This document shows, piece after piece, positions 50,132 to 61,444 of a stretch of DNA of 64,000 nt (positions within the stretch are counted from its first letter, which is position 1; every line of letters begins with the position of its first letter). The stretch spans positions 3,301,913 through 3,365,912 of the forward strand of contig NC_023750.2 in assembly GCF_000499845.2 (NCBI RefSeq), read 5' to 3'. The stretch is from Phaseolus vulgaris. Taxonomy: Eukaryota; Streptophyta; Magnoliopsida; Fabales; Fabaceae. Made by a program: the position numbers and the translations under genes. Under the pieces are notes generated by a model that was given only the letters and a program-made list of their open reading frames with translations, ran no database searches and was not told the origin of the DNA.

Positions 50132-51934
50132 TCAAAGTGTCACACTTGGAAACTTGCAAGAACCATAACCTAAAAAACGACCAAAGAAAGAAATTATATT
50201 AGACAAAAATAAAGGAGAGAAATGATGGATATAGTAATAAGAAATTAATTCACCAATTCTTAATCACTTCATCATTAGAACTTTCCTCTTCCCTTCTAAT
50301 TTTTAAATGTTGAAAATCAAACTGTTTTTTTTTTCAAAGGATTTCACAAATTTGTGCTACCAATAAATAAAAACCATTCCTTGATATCACATTTTAAATA
50401 ACTACTAAAATAAATAAATCTATAATATATGAAAATTTGTGATTAGATCATAGTATAACAAAATATTGGGACTGTCTGTGAATATACTGGATCAGTTTCT
50501 TAATAATTAAAAAACTGATTATAATATAAAATACTCTAATAACTATTTTAGATATTTTTTTAAGAGAAACAAATTCATATTCTCATTACATCATAAAGTT
50601 TTGAAAAAATTAACTGATTTTAATTATCTTTTATATTATTTTAATTGTTTTAAAAGGGTTAAACTATATATGAATAATTTGAAAACTCAAAAAAGTGATT
50701 ATTTTAAAGAAATTATAAAACTTACTTGGATCCTTTGCAGTTTGCGTTGCAAGCCCATTGAAATAGCACGTTCCTCCCACGCGCCTAAACTGCGCCCAAT
50801 AAGCACTGAAAGCGTAATCGGCATGACTCGTCACCGAGTCGGGTTTAAAACACGGGTGCCCAGGTTGGATCGGGTCACACGTTCCGTTTCCCTGCGAGCA
50901 CGAGTAAGATAACGCCGCCGCCACCTCCGTCACATTCGCCCCCTCTGCCACCACGCACCACGCCTTCCCTTTATAGTCCATCGCCGGCGGCACCGGTGCG
51001 AGCTCCGATTCCGGAGTATTGCCGGAGAGATCAATGTCGTAAACCCTCGACCCGTTCGGGTACAACAACCCGAAATGCCGCTCCGAACCTAAACCCGGCT
51101 TTAAGTTCTCATTATAAAGTGAAAATATAAAAGCCGGAAGAACCGAACCCGGTCGAGCCGGGGTTCCCAAAACCGGGTTTCTTGTAAGCCTCTTCACTAT
51201 GTTTCTGTTATACGTGGCAGCATTGTGAACGTTGGCGCCAACTTGGTCCAAGTCTCCCCCATTGGGCCAACCCGTTTCAGCGATAAAGATCCGAATACCC
51301 GGGTATCCGAGCCGTTTCATCGCGAAATAAACGGCGTCAACCATCTGGTCGAATAGGTTGGTGTAGATTGACCCCGTTAACGGGTCCGTTACCGTGATGT
51401 TTCTGGACTCGAAGAGAGTGTAACTGAGGTTAATTTGGGCCGGGTCGGAGGCCCACGCGAAAAACGGGTACACGTCTAGAAAGAAAAAGGACCGTGTTTT
51501 GTGGAGAAAGTGTAACATGGGCTTCATGATATGAAACGCTATGTCGTTTCTGAAAGTGCCGTTTGATGGTGGAAACGACGATTGCAAAACGTCCATTGCG
51601 TGTGGAGTTCCGATTTTAACCTTGTGCAAACCGAAGACTTTCAGAGAGTGTGAGATTCGGTGCATCGCGGGAACAATGTGGGCCCATGTTTCGTTGCCTG
51701 TGATGTGATGAAAGAGAGGAACACCAAACATAAACAATCAATATGCTGAAAATGAATCTAATTTTAACATGATTAATTTAGTTATATTAAAAATTTATAA
51801 AATATTTTCTTTTCATGACCTAAAATTTGTGGATTTTTTTCCCCAATATACCTTTACCCAAAAAATTACATATAAAAATGTTGTTATATCAATAATATTT
51901 ATTCAAATAGATTCATTCTTATAATTATAAATAG

Positions 51935-51989
<55 letters not shown>

Positions 51990-54955
51990 TACACAAATGG
52001 ACATACCAGTGAGTCGGTTAACACTCGAACTAGCTAATCACTTAACCATGGTGAGAAGGTCACATGACGACATGTGACCGACCGACCCTTAGCGACGAGC
52101 TAATGGTTGACTAAGTCAGGAGGGTTAATCCATAGTTAAGAGTTGTTTAGTACAACCCTAAACATGAATCAACCTCCCGATCCGGCCCACCAATGAAGGT
52201 CCATTAAGGTAATATAAATAACACGCATTTCAAGAAGAAATGTACGTCATTACAGTACTCTGACACTTGAGTGCTAACACCTGACTGACTTGAACGTTGG
52301 AATGCCTTCTGCAAGTACCACCCTGCTTGTGGAGCCAGACGATAGAAAGAGGAAAGGTGAAACAGAGAGCTTGAAGCATCGGTGACTGACCAAAGGTGGA
52401 AGCAGGAACAATCATTTTCTAGGTCTCAAACCCGTTTGATATATATATATATATATATATAATATGTGAAAATTATTTTAGAGAGGAATTATTGAAGAAA
52501 AAAAATTCAAAATATGTGTACATGAATTAAAACTTAATGTATTCGTTCCTTATATTGGTGTATGCAAGTTGAAACAATAAATATATCAATATGCACCCAA
52601 ATCCTGAAAATCTGAGAGTTATTTAATTTAATCTTTAATTTTAAATTATAAAATAAAATATTATAAGAAGCCATTTGTTTTGTTCTTTCGTCTACGTTAT
52701 AGCTAGAATTGAAAATTAAGATGCCGGATTTTAGACTATTATGAGAAGAACAAAAGTTTTGAAAAGTCAAAGATGGAATCAAATATATTTACGTTAAAAA
52801 AAGAAAAATATTTAAGAACATTTAATTCTATCTTTTATATAGAATTGAAAAACTTGGTTGAACTCAGATTGTTTTCAAAGTTTGGGACCCATAAGACTAA
52901 GTTAGTAAATGAATTATCTGTGTAAAATTTATTTAATAACACATTTAAAATAATAAATTTGTTTAACAGAACTCCATTAACAAGTATAAATCAAATACTC
53001 AATCATTATAATTTAACTATATACATCCAAATTTGAAAAATCAAATAGAAGATGTTCGTATTTCTATTTTGGATTAGTTTTTCTGAACTTAAAATAAGTG
53101 TTTTTTTTAAGAAAATACCTATTTTAGAAGTAGATAGAATATAAGTTGCTTCTTAAAAAAATGCTTTTAAAAAGTTAAAATATAATTTTGCTCTTAATAT
53201 TTTACAAAAAATATGTAATTTTAATTCCTATTTTTTCTTGCAATTTCAATCATTCAATTTTCAATTATTCATAATCTTTGTTTTTCTTTTATGATATTTT
53301 TATCTTTGATTTTAATTATTTGTAACTTCATGCATTTATTAGTTTAAGAAAGTATCCCCTATCAAATAATATTTGCTAATAAGTGTGCGCTACTGCTACC
53401 TTAAGTAAGACAAAAATATAAAAGAATTTGGATTGAAATTTTAATAAATATAGAATTAAAATTAAGAATCGAAATATATAAAAATGGAATTAGGATCAAA
53501 ATTATAATTAATTAAATCAAAGACTAAAATTAGAAAAAAAAATAAAAGACCAGAATTATGAATATGTGTAAATTAAAGAGCAAAACTTACGAAAAAAAAT
53601 TACAGATTTTAGAATATGTAAATATAAAAATTGTAATTAATTCTTTTTAAAATAAAATAATTAGATAATATATAAAAAAAAACATATTTGACTACCAAAT
53701 TTTACATGATAATATTCAATAATCCATCATTCAACTATAACGACGTCTTCCTCACTTAATCTAACATAATAAGTTTAAATCTATAAACATTTTTTTTAAT
53801 ATATTACTATAATATAAAATTTAAAACTCTAAATTTTAAGTAAGATTATATAGTTATAAAAAACATTATTTTCTATTTTAAAAAAAATCATTGATAAAAT
53901 AAAACATTAATCAATTAAACTACAAATTTTATAAAAATTAATAACTATATTAAGGAAGAGAATTTAAGCCTAATTTAACATTATACTATATTTATAGTTG
54001 GTTTGATAAAATTTATAAAGTAAAATTTGCATTCTTACATAAAACTATATATTTTTGATAGCACAAGTAATTAGATAAGACTAACATTTGATAAGATATA
54101 ATTTAAACAAAAAATAAATTTTACATTAATTTATACATTATAAAATACTTTAATATTTAATTTAATATATAAGATTTCCAACAAACTAAATAAAATATTA
54201 ATTAAAATAATAATCTTATCTTATTATATTAGATAAATAAAAAAATGATATAGTCCAATTAAAAATAAATAAATTGATTAATGTAACAGCAAGTAACTCA
54301 GAAAAGGACTTCTTACCATGCACTGTCTGATATTATAATAATTTGAGCATTGAATACTATTAATTTAATGGTTGAAAAATTATAACGAGATAATTTCTAG
54401 AACTAACGGAATCTCGTAAAAGTGGTAAAAAGTTGGTTTGAACGCACCTGTGCTGCTAATGAGTTCGTTGCCGACGAGGAGGTACCGGATGAGCGTTTGT
54501 GGGTAGAAGGGTACGACGTTGGAACCAACCCATTGGTCCGAGAATGTCTGGTTGGTGGACGCGTTCACCACAAGCTCGTTGGGAAGCATAATCGACACCT
54601 CAATTCCCGTGTTCCGAAGCGCTTCCAGAATTTCCGCGTTTGCGTCGTAGATCTTCACGCGCTTCGCTTTCAGCGACTGTATCAGACGCACCGAGGTTCT
54701 CGCCGGTGGAAGGTTGCTCCCCAATTGCCCATAGTTCACTCCCACTTCCCCTGATATTTCTCCTCCTGTTTCACAATCCAAATTTTCAGAAATTAATAAT
54801 CATTTTCACATGCCAAACGCGATTCAAGATTTGAAATGCAAAACCAAACACACCCTTGATACAAATACTTAGAAGTTTTGGAAGGAAAATGACTTACTGG
54901 ATATGGAGAATGAGATAAAAAACAAGATGAACAGAGAAATCACTGCCATGGCCAT
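50132..54955 (-). CDS. GH17 glucan endo-1,3-beta-glucosidase with X8 (CBM43) domain
   Basis: Secreted cell-wall beta-1,3-glucanase. Four exons: 54898-54955, 54448-54765, 50726-51697 and 50132-50169; phases fit and give 461 aa. Residues 1-20 form a signal peptide (MAMAVISLFILFFISFSIS). The GH17 barrel starts GVNYGQLGSNLP; the acid/base glutamate is Glu120 in LVGNELISS and the nucleophile is Glu266 in IFIAETGWPN. The X8 domain (from about 372, WCVVAEGANV) has six cysteines, the last supplied by the 38-base final exon (SYGSCKFPSVTL). No GPI-anchor tail follows. Intron 2 (51698-54447) is large and holds TA repeats and an LTR piece. An out-of-frame ATG at 54960 lies just before the chosen start, which is preferred because it gives the signal peptide. 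The enzyme would cleave callose-type glucan; its tissue role is unknown. Confidence 0.95.
51940..51988. repeat. (TA)n microsatellite in glucanase intron 2
   Basis: About 24 TA units, immediately left of the LTR fragment. A second TA run (about 10 units) lies at 52439-52461 on its other side. Confidence 0.9.
51989..52438 (+). mobile_element. LTR fragment in glucanase intron 2
   Basis: TATAAATA at 52213-52220 is followed at 52284 by 'actgacttgaacgttggaat' and 'gccttctgcaagtacca', the U5-type module also seen at 12144 and, inverted, at 58724. GC content is clearly higher than in the surrounding intron. It is flanked on both sides by TA repeats, as if it inserted into a TA microsatellite. It lies antisense to the host gene. 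Confidence 0.6.
52462..54447. other. Remainder of glucanase intron 2
   Basis: AT-rich intron sequence with no coding signal and no recognisable element. Confidence 0.5.
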
Positions 54956-55004
54956 TGCATGAAGTTCAAGATATCTTTCTATTTCATTCAACTTTTTTCT
55001 CTCC

Positions 55005-55011
55005 TTAAATA
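55005..55011 (-). promoter_or_regulatory. TATA-like box of the glucanase gene
   Basis: The minus strand reads CCCTATTTAAGGAG here, about 50 bases before the start codon. If this is the TATA box the leader is very short. Confidence 0.4.
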
Positions 55012-55019
55012 GGGTTATT

Positions 55020-56390
55020 GGATTTTAGAATTGCGTCTACATGTGGGAAGAAGAGAACATTGGAGTAGAGTTGAACAATAACGTTGACTTTTGTAGGATA
55101 GATCTTAAGTTTTTTTTTAGTTTAGTGTTTATTTTGCTTATTTTGAACTCTAATTAACATTTTGTGATTTTTTTTTTTTGCTTTTTAATGGCACGATTTT
55201 AATTTACTTTGTAATTTGATGTTGAATATTTAATAAAAATATTGACAGGACACTGTATTAGAGTAAACATATATATAAAGATAAATGTGTTGATGTGATA
55301 GAATAATATAGTGCCACATTAGTATTTTATTAAATAAATAAAAAGTTGATGATATGAATAAAATTAAATTCACATTTCTCAAATAAGTTCCTTGTTAGTT
55401 AAATTTTTTATTTGTGTTAGTTAGGTTTTATCATCAAGATTAGTCATGAAAAAAAACTGCCAATAATATGACAAAAAAATTATAATAAAATGGAAACCAA
55501 TTCATAAGACGATATCAATAATAGATTAAAAGTGGAAATAAGAATAAATTTGTGATATAATTTGTGGTGACCTTGTTGTTAAGAAAGCTATATCTTACTT
55601 AAAAAAAGGAATGTTTATTGAGAAATTAAGAATATTAGAAGTTGGTGGGTTTTGGAAGATTGTGGGAATGAAAAAAGGACTTAGGAAGCAACTTAGTGGC
55701 ACATTAGAGTTACTGTGAGGGAATAATAAGAGTAGTTGACACGACTTTGAGATACTATATATTCTTTCTATTTTTTTCATGGATTTTTTGTTGCATCATT
55801 TAAAAAAAAAAGACATTTACCCTTTCAATTTTTTTAAAATTATTATAGTTTAATCATGTAAAATAAACCATTTAAATATTATGAAAATAGTTTTAGTTTC
55901 TATTTTCAGCTTAAATATAAATAGATTTTTTTTTTCAGAATGCCCATTAAAGGGATGTTCATGGTACTAAATTAATTAGCGAGATTTATTTTACATGATT
56001 GTTTAAATAAATTGTGTATTTTTAATTGATGAACCTAATGTTAATTGGAAACTTGTTAACTGTGTAGTTGATAATATATTTTATTTCATGTAAATTTTAT
56101 TATTGGTGGTTTTGAATCTATTGGTTGTCATTGTGATTCTTCTTTTGATTTATTATATTGTTATTTTGTTGTTTATTATATATATATATCTTGTGGACCT
56201 TAATATATTTTGCGACAACCACGACCTTGTTCTTTATAACCATTTTGTCTTGTACCTCAGATAATGTTACAAAATGGACAAACTCATTATTGTACGATAC
56301 TTTTTAGTATATCTCATAGTTTAACACATTTTTCGTTGATAAAAAAATTAGTATATTTTTCATTTGTATGACTTAGTGTTTAGTTGGATC
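55020..56390. other. Upstream intergenic of the glucanase gene, no gene seen
   Basis: AT-rich sequence without coding signal. Promoter elements of the glucanase may lie in the first few hundred bases, but none can be called with confidence. Confidence 0.4.
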
Positions 56391-56399
56391 AGTACTCCT

Positions 56400-56690
56400 A
56401 AGGAGGTGAAATATGTAACCATTTATGGTTAAAAACTTATGAATTATTACACTTTTATTGGTATTAAGTTAGGTATATCCATATGTGGCCATCTTTTAAT
56501 GTTTTGATTTTAGTTATTTTTAATAAATAAGGACATGACTAATGATACTATTTGTATACTTTTTACATCGATTGCATACCATAATTGATGTAGAAAGGTG
56601 TTTATATTATGACAATTTTAAAAATAACCAATTTGATGAGGTGTTTTTTAAGTATAATTTTTTAGGTATTTTTATTTGAAATTGCACTTG
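56400..56690 (+). repeat. Direct repeat, copy 1 (~290 bp)
   Basis: Starts 'gaggtgaaatatgtaac' and includes 'cttatgaattattacacttt', 'ggtattaagttaggtat' and 'catcgattgcataccataat'. It matches 57810-58085 almost throughout. Outside the repeat the flanks differ. Confidence 0.75.
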
Positions 56691-56699
56691 TACAAAATA

Positions 56700-57790
56700 T
56701 TAATACCATGATCCCAACAAAGACAGTTAAAACAAAACTATCATTAAAAAACAATGATAAACTTGTAATTATGCAGTCTTTTTAATGACAGTTATACCTA
56801 TAACGTCTTTAAAAAGCGACCAGAGACACAAATAACGACGATTATTTTTTAACTCGTCATTAATTAGCCAAAGAGAAATTAACGACAATTATGCTTGCAA
56901 CCGTTGTTAATTTTGCGGGTTTTAAAACCTCGCCAACTCTTACTCAACCCACTCTTTCTCTTTCTCTTTCGTCTTCATTTCTTCATTCTAGCTTTCCTCT
57001 TCACTTCTTCATTCAAGCTTCACTATATTGTTGTCTCTTCGCCATTGCGCCCGTCGCGCTCCCGCCCTGCACACTCTCCCTCAACTCCTGCACCACCGTT
57101 CACCCTCGACCTCGCTCTATTCGCACTCCTACGCTCGCTTCCCTGCCCACCGTTGCAGCTTCCAGAGCCCTACATCGGTGCTCCCCCGCTTCCTGCGCCG
57201 TCTCTCCCTCGTGTCGTTGCCCCCCTACGCCTCCGCTCCAATGTTCCTGCGCTTTCGCGTGAGTTTCCCCGTCGCTTTTGCTTTGCTCCAATTTTCATGT
57301 GTAGTGTGTTTTTATTTATTATTTAATAGTATATTAAATTTTATTTTGTATATATTGAACGTGTTTGTTCTAAGTCCGGGGGTGTCTGATCTTCGACAAT
57401 TTTGATTTAGTTTTTAATGATTAGATATTGTTTTTATATATTGAACTCAATGATGCTGAGTTTGGGAGTGTCCGATCTTCGACAATTTTGATTTAGTTGA
57501 ATAATTATTATATATTGTTTAAATATATTGAACGCACTGATTCAGAGTCTGGGGATGTCCGACCTTCGGCAATTTGGATTTAGTTTTTCATGATTAGATA
57601 TTGTTTTTACATATTGAACGCACTGATTTTGAGTCCATATGTGTTCGACCTTCGACAATTTTGATTTAGTTTTATAATGAATTAGATAATACGTTTGATT
57701 ATATGAAACATGTTGATGGAGTCCTGGTGTGTCAGACATTCGACAATTTAAATTTAGATTCTGTTAGTGTATCAGTTCTATGGATCGAAA
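56700..57790 (+). mobile_element. CACTA-like internal segment between direct repeats
   Basis: At 56710-56890 short phrases such as 'aacgacgattattttttaac', 'tcgtcattaatta' and 'aacgacaattatg' recur as direct or inverted copies, as in CACTA subterminal regions. They are followed by 'gcgggttttaaaacctcgcc', a long CT-rich tract (56940-57030) and a GC-rich block to 57290. I recognise this order from legume CACTA-type elements. The open frames in the GC-rich block are Pro/Leu/Ser-rich and overlap in three frames, which fits composition rather than a real protein. No transposase is present. Confidence 0.5.
57352..57765 (+). repeat. Tandem repeat, ~86 bp unit, five copies
   Basis: Each unit reads roughly 'ttgaacgcactgatt.tgag' then 'tctggggatgtccgaccttc', 'gacaattttgatttagtt' and 'attagatattgttttta'. 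Copies begin near 57355, 57441, 57527, 57616 and 57708; the last is the most diverged. Confidence 0.75.
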
Positions 57791-57809
57791 TTGGATTAAT
57801 CCACCACAG

Positions 57810-58085
57810 ATAAAGAGGTGAAATATGTAACAATTCAAGGTTAAAAACTTATGAATTATCACACTTTCATTGGTATTAAGTTAGGTATACCTCATATGTG
57901 GCACTTTTTAATGCTTTGATTTTAGTTAACTTTAATGGATAAGGACATGAATAATTATGTTATTAGTACATTTTTTTACATCGATTGCATATCATAATTG
58001 ATGTAGAAAGGTATTCATATTATAACAATTTTGAAAATAATTATTTGATGAGGTTTTTTTTAAAGTAAAATTTTCTAGGTATTTT
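57810..58085 (+). repeat. Direct repeat, copy 2 (~280 bp)
   Basis: Same orientation as 56400-56690 and near-identical, with point changes and small gaps. It ends near 'ttctaggtatttttacc'. Confidence 0.75.
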
Positions 58086-58555
58086 TACCATAAACTTAAA
58101 AAAAAAAAATTGAATAATTCAGGATACCATATACATATTTACCAATTACATCAAGTCCAATAAATACTACATATGTACAAAAATTCTCCTTATATTAGTT
58201 CATCTAACATAAAAATATAAAGATTAGATCAAAACTAAAGACTAACTATAACTACTACTAGTCAAAACAAAACACTAAAAACCACATACAATCTTAAATC
58301 CAAACCATAACAACTATTTCATCATATAGTTATACTCAAAACTTCATCAATAAATTATTGTTTATTGTAAATTTAACTAAATTAATTCATTAAAAATTAA
58401 TAAGCATGGTTATATGATCATTTCAACCAATAATTTATAGCACTAATAAAAATAAAGTCATTAATACTTATGTAATGTGTCTAATGAGTGAGTTGTAATT
58501 GAATTCAAAAGTGAGTCTACTAGTTTATTTTTACAAAGTATTAACCATAATCATC
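58086..58555. other. Intergenic, no gene seen
   Basis: AT-rich and non-coding. Confidence 0.4.
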
Positions 58556-58559
58556 CTAG

Positions 58560-59045
58560 CCTTCTTTACAAATGTAGGTGTTTTTGAACGAGGTTGGGAC
58601 TAAGAAAACTATTGAGACTCTTCCTCGGTTGGTCGGTCGAAGCTTCCACCCTTCCTTTAGAAACAGACACTTCGCTCTCCCTTCACTGCTCTACTTCTCG
58701 TCCTCGTGATCTCCGGTCTCGGATGCCACCTGCAAAAGGCACTTCAATGCTCAAGTGAATACAGTATTCGACACTCGGTATTTTAACACTGTATGATGAC
58801 GTACCTGATTCTGGAAATTTGTGCCTATTTATATGATTATCATGGACCCTTTCTTATTGGGTCAGATTAGGGAGTTGAGTCACGTTTTGAAGTGTATTAC
58901 CTGACTCTTGATTGCTGATTAACCTCGCTAATCCTATTTAAGCGTAACCTCGATTATGGTCTCGATCGATGCTCCCACTAAATTCTAAGGTATGATCTCG
59001 GTCATACATACCTATGGTCTCGATCGAACAAACCCTACCGGTACA
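58560..59045 (-). mobile_element. LTR fragment, minus orientation
   Basis: On the minus strand TATAAATA (58826-58833) is followed about 70 bases later by 'cacttgagcattgaagtgcc' and 'ttttgcaggtggca' (58758-58724), the same module as at 12144 and 52284. The U3-like side (58950-59035) repeats 'tatggtctcgatcga' two to three times. The stretch is clearly GC-richer than its surroundings. No coding part is attached. Confidence 0.65.
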
Positions 59046-61444
59046 GTAAAATTAAATTCCGCCTAAGTGTTAATTACAAGATAAAGTTTTTTTTATATAT
59101 TTATATTATTTAACTTCCTAAAAAAACTTCTTTCTAAGTTTTTCTTCTTTCTTTCCACAATCCTTTCATGTTGTTTGTATGGATACTACATTAGTTACAA
59201 AAAGAAACAAGTAACCAATGTAGAAAGTGTTGTTATTATTATCGAATTATCATGACATTTAATTTCATAATGATTTTCTCTTTTCTAACGTAATAGACAT
59301 GGTATGAAAATGTTTCTTTTTACACTTGTGATCCAACCTAACCTAGTATGTAATCCAAACAAGTATTAGCATGATTTGGGATGAACAAGTCGGTCCACCT
59401 AAAATTTAAAACAATTATGTTAAAGTAAAAATAAATAAAAACTTATATTTTTTTAACATGAAAATTAAGACTCCATTATTAATAAAAATATTTCAAAAAA
59501 ACATAATGAATTAAAAAATGAAAAATGTGACACTAACTTCTAAATCTTAATAAACTTGGTTTACAAGTTTTAATATTTTTTATATCAATTTTGAGTTTTA
59601 ATTAGCATATTCTTTATAATATTAGGTTATTTGTCTTTTAAGTGAATTTGTGGATTAATCTAAACTACCATGGATTCAATCTTACTGGATAAGTATATTT
59701 TTTTTAACTCGTTATAAAACATTTCATTATTTACTCAAACTCGTAGTGAGATGGATCTATTATGTGGTGTCTTTGTTAAAACTTAATTTGCCCAAGCAAA
59801 TTTTTATTAATCTTTTTTTAGATTATTTAAGAGTGAAACAAATATTTTATATTTGGAGTGTAACAGTATTAAAAGACTAGAGTATCAAATTATTTTTTAG
59901 ATAAATAATAAAAAATAATACTTGGATCAAGTTAAAAGTGCTATAAAAATGTAAGACTAACTAATATAAAAAAAATATATTTTTAAAGGCTTTTGTTCAT
60001 ACTTTTCCCTAATAAATATTAATGTTGGGCTTCATTAGTTTTTAATTATTTTTATCCTCCACTGCAACATTAGTTGCAGGCTTGAGAGGGAAAAATAAAT
60101 ATTAAATCTAAGTTTGTGTACAAAGTTTATTAAAATAATAATTTGTGGTCTTTACATTATTATCCTATATCATAATTGATTTTTAAGTCTTTTTGTTATA
60201 ATTATTAAATGATAAAATAAATTCTTTAAATGATTAATTATGAGAAAATTAGATTAAATTTTTGGATTAGTTTTAACCAAAAACCAATATTTCCAAACAC
60301 TTTTATATACTTTTGTGATTCTCTAGAAATATTTTCATAACTTTTATAGTAATTATTTTTTGGAAAACTGTCACTTAATTGTCCGTGAAATCCAAATTTT
60401 GAAAAATTAATATAATCTTTTAAAAAATTTAAATTTTATGTTTAAACTAACATGGAATGGATTAAAATGATTTAATTATAGTTTTTAAAATACTTTTTAC
60501 TATAAAACGGTTTATTTAACCATTTGCATCAGTTTAGATATACTATGTCAAAAAAATTGTCTCAATAAAATTTCAAAAAACTATCGTAATTAATATTAAT
60601 TATTTATATTTTATTTATTATTTTGTTTATAGTTGTATATAATATATTAGTTTTAACCCATATAAAACATTAAAAATATGTCTTGTATGATTTTTTTTTT
60701 ACATTAATATAATTAAGAAAATAAAGTTCTTAAGATTTTAAGATAAAAAAATAAATTAAACAATTAAAGTAATATTTAAGAATAGAGATGTTAGATTGTC
60801 ATTTCTAATTTTTTCACTTAATTTATTAGTCAAATAATATCATCTAATTTTCATAAAATATGTAATATTTACGATTTTATATAATTCTTTATTTTATGTT
60901 TACAAATTGTTTTCTATTTTATTTTTAATAATATATTTAAATCACAATATGAAGTTCACAGTAAAAAACTTAAGCTCATCAATTTTGTATTAGGCTAGAT
61001 CTTACTCCTTCCATTTCAAAATGAGTTGTTTTAGCATATTCAAACAAATTTTCATATTAATTCACATATTATCACCCTAGTTAAGAAATTATAAGTAATT
61101 TTTTTTATTAGGATGGATAAAAATACAAAATTTTCAACAAGAATTCTCCTTTTAATTCTTTAACCAATATCTTGAAGACACTCATTCCATTGAGTGTCAT
61201 TTAGCAATTTCCAATCTCTTGTTCCAACAACCTAAAGATCTAAACTGCAGACACAACTTGGTATTGATGTAGGTCAATCAAATCAATTATTTCCATGAAA
61301 CTTTGCACTTCAGGCAGACCTATTTTTTGACAAAATTACAGCAGTAAAAGATTTGCATCAACTGGGGTAACAGAAAAAAGTTACATCTGACCTGTCTTAT
61401 GGCCAAAATGTTGGGCTTGATCAAACTACAGGGCATAAATATAG
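59046..61444. other. AT-rich intergenic, no gene seen
   Basis: No coding signal. The last 200 bases before 61445 probably contain the 3' UTR of the copper ATPase gene. Confidence 0.45.

Noticed and set aside
50664..50725. C-terminal extension KFYNFFKII... of the glucanase
   Set aside because: A GTAAGT donor sits at the junction, and a downstream exon restores the family's usual YGSCKFPSVTL end.
56891..57405. Three overlapping Pro/Leu/Ser-rich open frames (up to 143 aa) as possible genes
   Set aside because: They overlap in all three frames of one CT/GC-rich block, lack domains, and sit inside repeat structure; composition explains them.
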